Assembly: GCA_003135635.1 (NCBI GenBank)
Contig: PLCJ01000001.1
Coordinates: forward strand, 174,155 to 215,764
Length of the DNA: 41,610 nt
DNA from: Candidatus Adlerbacteria bacterium
GTDB taxonomy: Bacteria > Patescibacteriota > Minisyncoccia > Phycocordibacterales > SBAW01
Direction: 5' to 3'
A program made the translations under genes and the position numbers. The notes under the pieces are model-generated. The model was not told the origin of the DNA and ran no database searches. It was given only the letters and a program-made list of their open reading frames with translations. Positions 10,602 to 20,140 of this stretch are shown one piece after another (the first letter of the stretch is position 1; every line of letters begins with the position of its first letter).

Positions 10602-10634
10602 CCCAGCCAGCGTATACTAAGTCAGGTGACTGAG
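10602..10634 (+). repeat. 33-nt repeat copy B
   Basis: CCCAGCCAGCGTATACTAAGTCAGGTGACTGAG; 31/33 identical to 9799-9831. Confidence 0.95.
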
Positions 10635-10652
10635 GTGCGTCACTAAACTTTT

Positions 10653-11228
10653 ATGTCTAAAAATAATGCACACTTGGGAGAAACGAAGGAGCAGAGATTA
10701 AAGCGGTTTCGAGATGGTCATCCCATAGAAGTCATCGAGACAGTCATTCAATCAATAGCTAACCACTTCGTAAACGAATTACGCTCTGTTTTTGATAATC
10801 CTCCAAATCGCCAGACCACTTTAATGTTTCTTGGTACTCACTCAATCGCTCTCACGATCGCATACGGCTTATTCGGTAAGGGCGGCGAAGATGGCTACAA
10901 GCTTTTCTTAGAAAACTTTGTCGACGGGGATAGACCGGATACACAGTTTTCAACTGTCGCCCCCGAGATCCACGAGTGGAGGAATATACTCGCACATCGT
11001 TGGATAAACGTTGCAGGTCATAGTTTTAGCTACGAATTCGGTATGCCAGAGGGCTGGAAGCGAGAGGACGAGTTTTTGTTGGTAAATCCACAGATATATC
11101 TCAATCAGTTCTTGGCGACCTTTGGTGCCGGCGGAAGAATCTATGGCTATAAAAAGGTTCTGACTACAGATGAGATGTATGAAGCCGCAAAACAAAGGTT
11201 CATTTCTAAGTACGTTGAAGAAGCTTAA
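10653..11228 (+). CDS. Hypothetical protein, possible HEPN-like domain
   Basis: 191 aa, helical; motif EIHEWRNILAHRW fits R-X4-6-H of HEPN proteins. Confidence 0.7.
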   Translation: MSKNNAHLGETKEQRLKRFRDGHPIEVIETVIQSIANHFVNELRSVFDNPPNRQTTLMFLGTHSIALTIAYGLFGKGGEDGYKLFLENFVDGDRPDTQFSTVAPEIHEWRNILAHRWINVAGHSFSYEFGMPEGWKREDEFLLVNPQIYLNQFLATFGAGGRIYGYKKVLTTDEMYEAAKQRFISKYVEEA

Positions 11229-11243
11229 TTTGGAATCGCTTCC

Positions 11244-12527
11244 TTATTCGAGGCTTATTTTCTTGTCCTTCAGGAATAATTTGCTCTGTAAGCATCCGAG
11301 TAATTCACGCTTCTCTATAAGCGTCCCTTCTCTCAGTAAGTACTTGGTGTAATTTCTCACATCCACATCAATCTCAATATTGTCTTGTTTGTGTCCGAGC
11401 ACTCCCGACCTGAATTTGTTGAAGCGTTTTATCTCGTCCTCTATTCTCGTTCGTATTCCTAGTTCGTCCATATTGACCGTATCCATGAGCCCTATCAGCT
11501 CCTCTATAAGACTCGGCTCATTTATGGCCGGATTCTTGCAGTCTATATTCCTTGCCTTAGTGCAAAAGTAGTACACGTGCCTGTTTACGCCGCCATCCTT
11601 TAACTTCTTAAACTTCTCGTCAGCAGATATACCGGAGCCACAGTGCCCACATCGTATGAGCTTGGTAAAGGCAAACTCCTTACTCTCAGTTTTTGGTATA
11701 AAGTTCGCGTTCAGCGTCATCTGCACCTTTGTATACAGCTCCTTATCAATAATAGGCGTGTGCTTGCCCGTGTACCACTGGCCACCGCCGACAGGATACT
11801 CAAAGTCTCCATAGTAAAAAGGATTCCTTAATATTATGTAGACATTAGCGAGTACGAGCGGTTTACCGCGATGCGTCTTAAAGTCTATCTCTCGGAGCCA
11901 GCGATACAGCTTGCGCCCACTCCATTGTTCATTGGCGACCTTTTCAAACATCTGTTTGATGACCGGCCCGCGCTTTGGGTCAATCCTACATTGGCACTTT
12001 TTATCAACGTGCTTTTCGTTTAAGTATCCGGTCGGTGCAACACCAGGCCTCCACCCCATCTCGCATCGTGTGCGCAAGCCGCGCTTAACATTCACTGCTT
12101 TGTTGTCATTCTCGAGCTTTGCTTGGCTCCCCAGTATCATCAGCAAAAACTTTTCATTGGGGTTGTTGGTAAACTTTTGCCCGTAGGTGCGTATCTCATG
12201 TAGGAGCTTTTGATCCATGAGGTCTACGACCGACCCCAAGTCTCCGGCGTTGCGGCTCAGCCGGTCCGGTGCCCACGTGAGTATCGCGTTGAACTTTTGT
12301 GAGCGCAGATCCTCGAGCATCTGGTTGTATACAGGCCGCTGGCCTACCTCCTTAGAGGAGTGCGACTCCCGTTTTATCTCTACTATATGGAGCCCGTCAC
12401 GCTCGGCGAGCACCTGCATCTCCTTCACCTGTGACTCTATCGAAAGAGCCTGTTTATCCTCTGCCTCGGTACTCTTGCGTGCGTAGAGGCAGTACCTTAA
12501 AGCCTCCTGCGGCTGTGTTTTTTCCAT
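11244..12527 (-). CDS. Large serine recombinase / site-specific integrase
   Basis: N-term RYCLYARKSTEAEDKQALSIESQ, ILTWAPDRLSRNAGDLG, recombinase domain GRKLYRWLREI, zinc-ribbon LIRCGHCGSGISADEK...YYFCTKARNIDCKNPAI. Confidence 0.95.
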   Translation of the reverse strand: MEKTQPQEALRYCLYARKSTEAEDKQALSIESQVKEMQVLAERDGLHIVEIKRESHSSKEVGQRPVYNQMLEDLRSQKFNAILTWAPDRLSRNAGDLGSVVDLMDQKLLHEIRTYGQKFTNNPNEKFLLMILGSQAKLENDNKAVNVKRGLRTRCEMGWRPGVAPTGYLNEKHVDKKCQCRIDPKRGPVIKQMFEKVANEQWSGRKLYRWLREIDFKTHRGKPLVLANVYIILRNPFYYGDFEYPVGGGQWYTGKHTPIIDKELYTKVQMTLNANFIPKTESKEFAFTKLIRCGHCGSGISADEKFKKLKDGGVNRHVYYFCTKARNIDCKNPAINEPSLIEELIGLMDTVNMDELGIRTRIEDEIKRFNKFRSGVLGHKQDNIEIDVDVRNYTKYLLREGTLIEKRELLGCLQSKLFLKDKKISLE

Positions 12528-12551
12528 ATACCCCAATGAATGACGCAACGG

Positions 12552-12561
12552 CTCCTAGGAG
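12552..12561. repeat. Perfect 10-bp palindrome upstream of the recombinase gene
   Basis: CTCCTAGGAG equals its own reverse complement; overlaps TCCTAG-GAGT-CTAGGA. Confidence 0.7.
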
Positions 12562-12631
12562 TCTAGGACCCTCGGAGTTGGTAACTTAGCCCTTCAAAAA
12601 GTCATAAAAAGTGTTACAGTTGAGCCAAATC

Positions 12632-14161
12632 ATGGCACCGGACATCATCAAAAGCCTTGAAACTAGGCTCTGGGAAGCGGCGGATCATCTTCGCGCTAAT
12701 TCATCATTGAGACTCAACGAATTTGCCGAGCCTGTCCTAGGACTTATTTTTTTGAAATTTGCTGACGTCAAATTCACAACAGCCAAGAAAGAAATTGAGA
12801 GCGAAAATAAATCAGCTACTTCTAAGCGCCAGCGCCCGATAACTGCAGAAGATTACCAGTCTCGAGGTGTTCTTTTTGTGCCAGAGCAAGCCCGATTCTC
12901 ACATCTCATCGCTCTTCCGGAGGGAACGGATATGGGAAAGGCGGTAAATGATGCAATGAAAGAGATTGAAGCACAGAATAAAGACCTTGCTGGTATTCTG
13001 CCGAAAAATTACAACCTCCTCGACAATCCAGCCATCATTACTCTCCTTAAAAATCTCAATCATATTCCTGACAGTATCGAGGGTGATGCCTTTGGTCTTA
13101 TCTATGAATACTTCCTCGGCAAGTTTGCAATTGCTGATGGTTCTGGTGGCGGTGAATTCTTTACCCCAACCTCTATCGTCAAGTTGATTGTTGAAATTCT
13201 TGAACCGTATCAAGGCAAGATCTATGACCCCGCCTGTGGCTCAGGTGGCATGTTTGTGCAATCACTTGAGTTCATCAAACGACATCTTGAAAATGGCAAG
13301 AAGGCCAAGGCGTCTCGTGAGATCTCAATTTACGGACAAGAGAAAACTGATCAGACAGTACGCATTGCTAAAATGAACCTCGCTATCCACGGACTCTCTG
13401 GCGACCTTCGCCAAGGTAATACCTACTACGAGGACTTGCACCGCTCACTCGGCAAGTTTGATTTCGCAATGGCTAATCCTCCCTTTAACGTTGACGGTAT
13501 TGATAAAGAGCGAATTAAAGACGATCCTCGTTTCTCATACGGTCTGCCTCGCACTGATAACGGAAACTATCTCTGGATTCAAATATTCCTCAATGCTCTT
13601 AAAGTAGGTGGTCGTGCCGGCTTCGTCATGGCTAACTCTGCGAGCGATGCGGGATATAGCGAGAAAGATATTCGCCAAAAGCTCGTACACGATAGTTTGG
13701 TGGATGTAATGATCGCCGTTGGTCCAAATATGTTCTACAACGTCACTCTGCCGGTCACACTTTGGTTCTTGGATAAGGGAAAGAAGAAAACAGACCGCAG
13801 GGACAAAATCCTTTTTATTGATGCCCGCAATATCTATAGTCAAATTGATCGTGCGCACCGTGAATGGACAGAAGAGCATGTGCAGCAGATTTCAGAAATT
13901 GTTCGAAGTTATCGATGCGAGAAAGGCGCGAAGAAGTACAAAGATATAAAAGGGCTTTGCAAGGTAGCAAATCTGAAAGAAGTCGCAGATGCCGGGTATT
14001 CCCTCAACCCCGGACGATATGTCGGTGCAGTAGAATCAACCCAAACAGACGAGGATTTTGAATCTTCAGTCAAAGCTTTGCATGGCGAATTTTTGAAGTT
14101 GACCGAAGAAGCGCACGATCTTGAAAAGAAGATTGCGGACAATTTCAAAAAACTATTCTGA
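12632..14161 (+). CDS. hsdM: Type I restriction-modification system methyltransferase subunit HsdM
   Basis: GEFFTPTSIVKLIVEIL, IYDPACGSGGMFVQS, FDFAMANPPFNV (NPPF motif). Confidence 0.97.
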   Translation: MAPDIIKSLETRLWEAADHLRANSSLRLNEFAEPVLGLIFLKFADVKFTTAKKEIESENKSATSKRQRPITAEDYQSRGVLFVPEQARFSHLIALPEGTDMGKAVNDAMKEIEAQNKDLAGILPKNYNLLDNPAIITLLKNLNHIPDSIEGDAFGLIYEYFLGKFAIADGSGGGEFFTPTSIVKLIVEILEPYQGKIYDPACGSGGMFVQSLEFIKRHLENGKKAKASREISIYGQEKTDQTVRIAKMNLAIHGLSGDLRQGNTYYEDLHRSLGKFDFAMANPPFNVDGIDKERIKDDPRFSYGLPRTDNGNYLWIQIFLNALKVGGRAGFVMANSASDAGYSEKDIRQKLVHDSLVDVMIAVGPNMFYNVTLPVTLWFLDKGKKKTDRRDKILFIDARNIYSQIDRAHREWTEEHVQQISEIVRSYRCEKGAKKYKDIKGLCKVANLKEVADAGYSLNPGRYVGAVESTQTDEDFESSVKALHGEFLKLTEEAHDLEKKIADNFKKLF

Positions 14162-14162
14162 T

Positions 14163-15347
14163 ATGACTACGCAAACTTCTACAAAATGGGATGATTATCT
14201 CGTAAGAGATTTTTCGAAAGTAAAAGGTGGTAAACGGTTACCAAAGGGTCAGTTTGTGCAGAACGAAAAAACTGCCCATCCATACATTCGAGTTACAGAT
14301 ATGCATACCGATGGACTGGATGCTTCAAATATTAAATACATTACCGACGAGCAATTTGAGAAAATCAAAAGATATATTATTTCCTCAGACGATGTTTATG
14401 TAAGTAATGCTGGCACAATTGGATTAGTTGGGAAAGTGCCGCGCTGGCTTTCAGGGGCCAATCTTACAGAAAACGCTTTGAAACTTACCGACATAGATAA
14501 AAAGAAAGTCATTCAAGACTTTATAATTTACTTTCTACGAAGTTCAGTTGGGCAAGATCAGATTAAAGCGCGGACAGGTGGAAGTTCTCAGCCCAAATTA
14601 GCGCTAACAAGGCTCGCTGATGTGACAGTCACTGCACCTGATGTGCCAAGTCAAAACAGAATTGTGGATGTTTTGTCTGCTTATGATGATCTAATTGAGA
14701 ACAACAATCGGCGCATTAAAATTCTTGAGGATATTGCTCAGAAAATCTATACGGAATGGTTCGTAGAATTTCGTTTCCCTAGCTACGAAAAAGCAAAGTT
14801 TGGGAAAGATGGATTGCCTAATGGATGGAAGATGGCAAAAATTCGTGCGCTTATAGAGACCGTAAAGAGAAAGGAGAAATTAAAGACAGATCAGTATCTT
14901 TCGAATGGAATATATCCCATCATAGATCAAGGAAAGGATTTTATCGCTGGATATACAAACGATACGGACACCGTATACAAAGAGCATCTTATAGTTTTTG
15001 GAGATCATACTCGGTGTTTTAAATATTGTAATTTTGACTTTGCCTGCGGTGCAGATGGTACGCAATTACTCAAATCTAAAAATTCAGATAATTTACCTGA
15101 AATCCTTTTGTATTTTTTAGTAAAGAACGCAGATTTAAAAAGTAATCATTATGCTAGACACTTTAAGTTTCTAAAGGAAATAGAGGTGATAACTCCGGGG
15201 AAAAAGCTTGCACAAGATTTTGCAGAGTTGTGTGCACCAACTTATGAAAATATTAAACAGATGATGTTTAAGAATGTCATTTTACGCAAATCTCGCGATC
15301 TTCTCATACCGCAACTTGTAACTGGAAAGTTAGAAATAAAATCATGA
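14163..15347 (+). CDS. hsdS: Type I restriction-modification system specificity subunit HsdS
   Basis: Two target-recognition domains separated by a helical region (QNRIVDVLSAYDDLIENNNRRIKILEDIAQKIYTEWF), C-terminal LIPQLVTGKLEI; next to hsdM. Confidence 0.95.
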   Translation: MTTQTSTKWDDYLVRDFSKVKGGKRLPKGQFVQNEKTAHPYIRVTDMHTDGLDASNIKYITDEQFEKIKRYIISSDDVYVSNAGTIGLVGKVPRWLSGANLTENALKLTDIDKKKVIQDFIIYFLRSSVGQDQIKARTGGSSQPKLALTRLADVTVTAPDVPSQNRIVDVLSAYDDLIENNNRRIKILEDIAQKIYTEWFVEFRFPSYEKAKFGKDGLPNGWKMAKIRALIETVKRKEKLKTDQYLSNGIYPIIDQGKDFIAGYTNDTDTVYKEHLIVFGDHTRCFKYCNFDFACGADGTQLLKSKNSDNLPEILLYFLVKNADLKSNHYARHFKFLKEIEVITPGKKLAQDFAELCAPTYENIKQMMFKNVILRKSRDLLIPQLVTGKLEIKS

Positions 15348-18300
15348 ACGAATTCTCTGAAGATAAATTGATTGAACAAACAGCTGTCAATATATTTGGC
15401 GAGCTTTGGGGCGCAAAGAATTTTATTAATGCCTATTCTGAGGAAGGTGACGCATTGCTCGGTCGCGACAATCAAGGTCAGGTTGTCTTGGTAAATCGTC
15501 TTAATCTAGCGCTGGAGAAGTTAAACAAGGACGCTCCGCAGGAAGCCATCGCTCAAGCGGTTGAGGAACTGACCCGTGATCGCTCAGCGATGAGCTTGGT
15601 GAATGCAAACGCTGAGATATACAAACTTATCAAAGATGGTGTCAAAGTTGAGGTACGTGATGCGCGTGGAGGAATTGAGACAATAAGTATAAAGGTTATT
15701 GAATTCAGCGAAGCTTCTAAAAACGATTATCTCTTAGTGTCTCAGATGTGGATCACCGGCGATCTGCATAAACGCCGTCCTGACCTCATTGGATTTGTAA
15801 ACGGTCTGCCACTTGTTTTGATTGAGCTCAAAGCTTCGCATAAGAATCTTCGAAATGCCTATCAAGAAAATATCCGTGACTACAAAGACACCATTCCTCA
15901 GCTTTTCTGGCACAACGCGTTTATTATTATTTCAAACGGTATCGAGAGTAAAGTCGGAACACTGACATCTGCTTACGAACATTTCAATGAGTGGAAGAAA
16001 ATAAAGGATGAAAACGAAGAGAGTGGTGTGAGCTTAGAGACTGTACTCAAGGGAACATGCGAGCCATCTCGTCTTTTAGATATTGTTGAGAACTTTACGC
16101 TGTTTGACGGCTCACGAGGAGAACTCACCAAGATTGTCGCTCGGTACTTCCAGTTTCTTGGAGTAAACCGTGCTTTTGAGCGCATAGAGCACCGTGAGGA
16201 GAACGGGGGTCGTCTCGGTGTATTTTGGCACACCCAAGGCTCCGGCAAATCGTACTCCATGATCTTCCTTTCTCAGAAGGTATTTCGGAAGACGCATGGT
16301 AACTTCACTTTTGTATTGATTACGGATCGTAGAGAACTCGATAAACAGATCTACAAAAACTTCGTTGATTGTGGAGCAGAAAAGGATAAAGAGGTGCATG
16401 CAGACTCTGTAGAAAACCTGCGTGACTTACTTGGTGAGGACCATCGCCATGTCTTCACTCTCATTCAGAAATTCAATGAGCCTATCGAGCTCAATAAACG
16501 CAACGACATTATTGTCATGGCAGACGAAGCGCATCGTACTCAATACGACACCTTTGCAAAGAACCTGCGTATTGCACTCCCAAATGCCTCATTCATTGGC
16601 TTTACTGGAACTCCGATCATGGCCGAAGGTGAAGAGAAGACGCGTTCTACTTTTGGAGACTATGTTTCGACATATAACTTTGCTCAGTCAGTAGAAGACG
16701 GTGCAACGGTGCCTCTGTACTACGAAAACCGTGTGCCCAAGCTCGAAAACGCAAACCCTGAAATTCAAAAGGATCTTGAGAAGGTCATGGACTACTACGA
16801 TCTTGCTACTGATGAGGAAGACAAGCTCGAGCAGGAGTTTTCTACGTTCTACCACCTTATTTCTCGTGAGGACCGTTTGAATAAGGTTGCCGAGGATATT
16901 GTTACCCACTTCACTTCCCGAGGGTATGACGGCAAAGCGATGGTTGTCTCTATTGATAAGAAGACAGCTATCCGCATGTACGTGAAGGTAAAGGAACAGA
17001 TGCAACGTTATGTAGCCAAACTCAACATTGCCGTATCAAAAGCTAAGGACGATCACGAAAAGGAATCGATACGGGATCAAATTCACAAATACGAGGATAT
17101 CGACATGGCGGTGGTGGTAAGTCAGAGCCAGAATGAAATTGCAGACATGGAGGAGTTTGAGATCGATATGCGTCCTATTCGTGCACGCATACTCGACGAA
17201 GATCTTGAAACGAAATTCAAAGATCCTACTGACAACCTCAAGATAGTCTTCGTCTGTGCGATGTGGATGACGGGCTTTGATGTACCAAACCTTTCAACTC
17301 TCTACCTCGATAAGCCGCTTAAAAATCACACTCTGATGCAGACCATTGCTCGTGCGAACCGTGTCTATCCCGGTAAAACAAATGGCCTTATTGTTGATTA
17401 CATTGGTGTATTCCGCAACCTCCAGAAAGCTCTTGCTATATATGCAGTAAATAAGGATGGAACCGACGACATTATTAAGGATAAAGACGAGCTCGTCGAA
17501 ATCCTTTTTGCCTCTGTTGCAGAAACACGGAAATTCCTCAAAACTTTGGATCTCAATATCAACGACCTTCTTGACGCAAAGGATGTCGAGAAAATTCGTC
17601 TTGTTGATGTGTTTACAAACCGCATACTCGTCGACGAGCAGACAAAACAGAGATACCTAGAGCTCGCCGGTAATGCTCACAAATACTACAAGTCAGTTCT
17701 GCCTGAACCGAAGGCCGAGGACTACTACCAAGAAGTGACTGCATACAAGGTTATTGCTTCGCGCATTCGTGAGGTGATTGATGAGGATACTGATGTATCG
17801 CAGGTGAAGAAGGACTTGGAGGATCTCCTTGATCGCTCCATTCGTGCTGGCGAATATGTTATTAAAGATGTTCCAAAATTGAAGGATCTAAGCAAGATTG
17901 ATTTTCAAGCATTACGAAAGTTTTTTGATGACTCAGATACTAAGAATATTGAAGCCGAAGAGCTCAGTACTGAGTTAGAAGAGAAAATAAAGGAGATGGT
18001 ACGGAAGAACAAACTCCGCAAAGCTTTTCTTGATCGCCTGAATAGACTTCTCACTAATTACAATTCGGGCTCTCAGGATCTTGAGACCTTCTTTGAACAG
18101 TTGGTTGAATTGGCTAAGGATTTGAGTGAGGAAGACCGTAGAGCTATTTCAGAGAATCTCACCGAAGAGGAACTGGCTATTTTCGACCTCCTAAAAAAAG
18201 AAAACTTAAACCCTGATGAGGTGGATGAAGTTAAAAAGGTTGCAAAGGAACTCGTCTCAAAACTAAAGGCGGAGAAACTTGCACTTGATTGGAAGAAGAA

Positions 18301-18463
18301 GGAAGAGACTCGCGCAGACGTAAAGGTTACAATCCGCTCCCTGCTGTATGACAATCTTCCTGAGCCGACATATTCAGAAAGTGATTGCGAGGATCGAACC
18401 CAAAAGGTCTATTTGCATGTGTACGATAGTTATGCGGATAATAAAGTAAGCGTATATTTATGA
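15344..18463 (+). CDS. hsdR: Type I restriction-modification system endonuclease/translocase HsdR
   Basis: 1039 aa; GFVNGLPLVLIELK (nuclease), FWHTQGSGKSYSM (Walker A), MADEAHRTQYD, FIGFTGTPI, QTIARANRVYPGK. Confidence 0.97.
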   Translation: MNEFSEDKLIEQTAVNIFGELWGAKNFINAYSEEGDALLGRDNQGQVVLVNRLNLALEKLNKDAPQEAIAQAVEELTRDRSAMSLVNANAEIYKLIKDGVKVEVRDARGGIETISIKVIEFSEASKNDYLLVSQMWITGDLHKRRPDLIGFVNGLPLVLIELKASHKNLRNAYQENIRDYKDTIPQLFWHNAFIIISNGIESKVGTLTSAYEHFNEWKKIKDENEESGVSLETVLKGTCEPSRLLDIVENFTLFDGSRGELTKIVARYFQFLGVNRAFERIEHREENGGRLGVFWHTQGSGKSYSMIFLSQKVFRKTHGNFTFVLITDRRELDKQIYKNFVDCGAEKDKEVHADSVENLRDLLGEDHRHVFTLIQKFNEPIELNKRNDIIVMADEAHRTQYDTFAKNLRIALPNASFIGFTGTPIMAEGEEKTRSTFGDYVSTYNFAQSVEDGATVPLYYENRVPKLENANPEIQKDLEKVMDYYDLATDEEDKLEQEFSTFYHLISREDRLNKVAEDIVTHFTSRGYDGKAMVVSIDKKTAIRMYVKVKEQMQRYVAKLNIAVSKAKDDHEKESIRDQIHKYEDIDMAVVVSQSQNEIADMEEFEIDMRPIRARILDEDLETKFKDPTDNLKIVFVCAMWMTGFDVPNLSTLYLDKPLKNHTLMQTIARANRVYPGKTNGLIVDYIGVFRNLQKALAIYAVNKDGTDDIIKDKDELVEILFASVAETRKFLKTLDLNINDLLDAKDVEKIRLVDVFTNRILVDEQTKQRYLELAGNAHKYYKSVLPEPKAEDYYQEVTAYKVIASRIREVIDEDTDVSQVKKDLEDLLDRSIRAGEYVIKDVPKLKDLSKIDFQALRKFFDDSDTKNIEAEELSTELEEKIKEMVRKNKLRKAFLDRLNRLLTNYNSGSQDLETFFEQLVELAKDLSEEDRRAISENLTEEELAIFDLLKKENLNPDEVDEVKKVAKELVSKLKAEKLALDWKKKEETRADVKVTIRSLLYDNLPEPTYSESDCEDRTQKVYLHVYDSYADNKVSVYL

Positions 18464-18762
18464 TTAATAACGTACTCCAAAAAACAAAAGAACAGTTGTT
18501 GGAAGAATTCGCCGCTAGAAGGGATCACAATACCCTGGAGGGAGAGCAGTATACAGCGGCATTAATGGTTAAATCATCGTCAGATATAGAATCAGCGGCC
18601 AGGGAAGTAAAGAATTCGGTTGATAAATTTGAACAGACAGTCCAAGATATTGGGAAAAGTTCTGACCGTCTATCAGGAAAGCTTCTTTGGTTGAATGTGG
18701 TCTTAACCGTTGCAACAATCATAGGAACTATTGCAACAGCTATGATTGCATTTAATAAATAA
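18460..18762 (+). CDS. Small coiled-coil protein with C-terminal TM helix, translationally coupled to hsdR
   Basis: ATGA overlap with the hsdR stop; heptad-like middle and hydrophobic tail LLWLNVVLTVATIIGTIATAMIAF. Confidence 0.75.
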   Translation: MINNVLQKTKEQLLEEFAARRDHNTLEGEQYTAALMVKSSSDIESAAREVKNSVDKFEQTVQDIGKSSDRLSGKLLWLNVVLTVATIIGTIATAMIAFNK

Positions 18763-18763
18763 T

Positions 18764-18895
18764 ATGGACGAGGAACTTTTTAACCTAGCAAAAGATAACG
18801 ACCTGACCCTTGATGAGGCTCAGGAAGTACAGGATTTGTCCGATGAGATAGGCGTCGATCTGGAAGAAGCCCTAGAAATTTGGCAGGAGCAATAA
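18764..18895 (+). CDS. 43-aa acidic small protein
   Basis: ORF MDEELFNLAKDNDLTLDEAQEVQDLSDEIGVDLEEALEIWQEQ, 1 nt after the previous stop; absent from the supplied track because of length. Confidence 0.55.
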   Translation: MDEELFNLAKDNDLTLDEAQEVQDLSDEIGVDLEEALEIWQEQ

Positions 18896-18919
18896 ATACC
18901 TTAGGAGTACAATGTAGTC

Positions 18920-20140
18920 ATGGTTAGTAAAGTTAAAATTTCACCGGAAGTATTGAAATGGGCAAGAGAGTCATTGCACTTGCCAGAAGAAGTAGTCTTG
19001 GCGCATTTCAATAAGAAGACGAAAAAGAAATTCAAGTTTAATGACTCGCTTTTGAGAAAGATCGAGAATGGAGGTGGTGAGGAGATTGCTTTTACTCTGC
19101 TTCAAGAGCTTTCGAGCCTTTATAAGCGTCCACTCGCAGTATTTTTTCTGGATAAACCACCAACAGAACCGGCATTACCAAACGATAGACGTACAATTAA
19201 TTCCGACGTTCACAAGATTATTTCTCCGGCCGCTGTGTTGGCGATACGCCGCGCTCGCTACGTTCAAGAAGTTTTCCGCGATTTGTCAAAAGAATTGGAA
19301 ATCAGTCTCAAGTTTCCATTCAGAAAGTTTACGCTTTCAGATGACCCTGTCGAAATGGGGAAAAAATTCAGAGAGATTTTAGATTTCTCTCTCGATGATC
19401 AAAAGAAAGTTCGAGATGCACGAGGGCTGTTTGATGCGATTCGAGTTAGGCTCGAAGGTGTAAATGTATTCACTATAAAGTCGTCTTTCCCATTAAAAGA
19501 CGCAAGAGCATTTTCGCTTGTCGATCAAACTCCTTATCTCATTCTCATAAATAACAAGGATGGGGGCTATTTTGGCTATGCGCCAAAGACGTTTTCGCTT
19601 CTGCACGAATTCACGCATATTCTCTTACGGGAGAGTGCTATCTGCAATGATTTTAACCACTCACATCAGCGGATCGAAAAATTTTGTAATAGCTTTGCAG
19701 GTTCTTTCCTAGTCCCAGATGAGTATTTTTGGGAAGTGTTGGAAATTACGCGAAAAGAATTTGATGTAGCAAATCTTGAGGATTATCTTGATACGCTCAA
19801 AGCCGCATTCAAGGTGAGCAGGGATGTACTTCTTCGGAAATGTCTCACTCTGAGACTGATTGACGATAATTTTTACAAAACGAAGATTCGAGAATGGAAT
19901 GAAGAATTTGAAAGGGAGAAAAAAGAGAAGGAAGAGAGAGGAGAAGAACAATTTATTCCAGCGATAACCCCAGGTCGCAGGGCAATCAGTAATAATGGAA
20001 GAAAATTCGTTGAGCTAGTTCTCCATGCACGGGGCGAGGGCAAAATTACCGTTGATAGTGCCGCCGATTACTTGGGGGTGAGCCTCAAGTCGTTGCCGGA
20101 GGTTGAAAAACTATCGGTAAGACCTCGCTCACATGCGTAA
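18920..20140 (+). CDS. ImmA/IrrE-family metallopeptidase (antitoxin-like)
   Basis: FSLLHEFTHILLRES (HExxH zinc motif), N-terminal region typical of COG2856-like proteins; overlaps the next ORF. Confidence 0.9.
   Translation: MVSKVKISPEVLKWARESLHLPEEVVLAHFNKKTKKKFKFNDSLLRKIENGGGEEIAFTLLQELSSLYKRPLAVFFLDKPPTEPALPNDRRTINSDVHKIISPAAVLAIRRARYVQEVFRDLSKELEISLKFPFRKFTLSDDPVEMGKKFREILDFSLDDQKKVRDARGLFDAIRVRLEGVNVFTIKSSFPLKDARAFSLVDQTPYLILINNKDGGYFGYAPKTFSLLHEFTHILLRESAICNDFNHSHQRIEKFCNSFAGSFLVPDEYFWEVLEITRKEFDVANLEDYLDTLKAAFKVSRDVLLRKCLTLRLIDDNFYKTKIREWNEEFEREKKEKEERGEEQFIPAITPGRRAISNNGRKFVELVLHARGEGKITVDSAADYLGVSLKSLPEVEKLSVRPRSHA

Noticed and set aside
9799-10634. Integron attC sites or a CRISPR array
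   Set aside because: Only two copies ~800 bp apart, with genes rather than spacers between them; no RYYYAAC/GTTRRRY core, no cas genes and no integron-type tyrosine integrase in the window.
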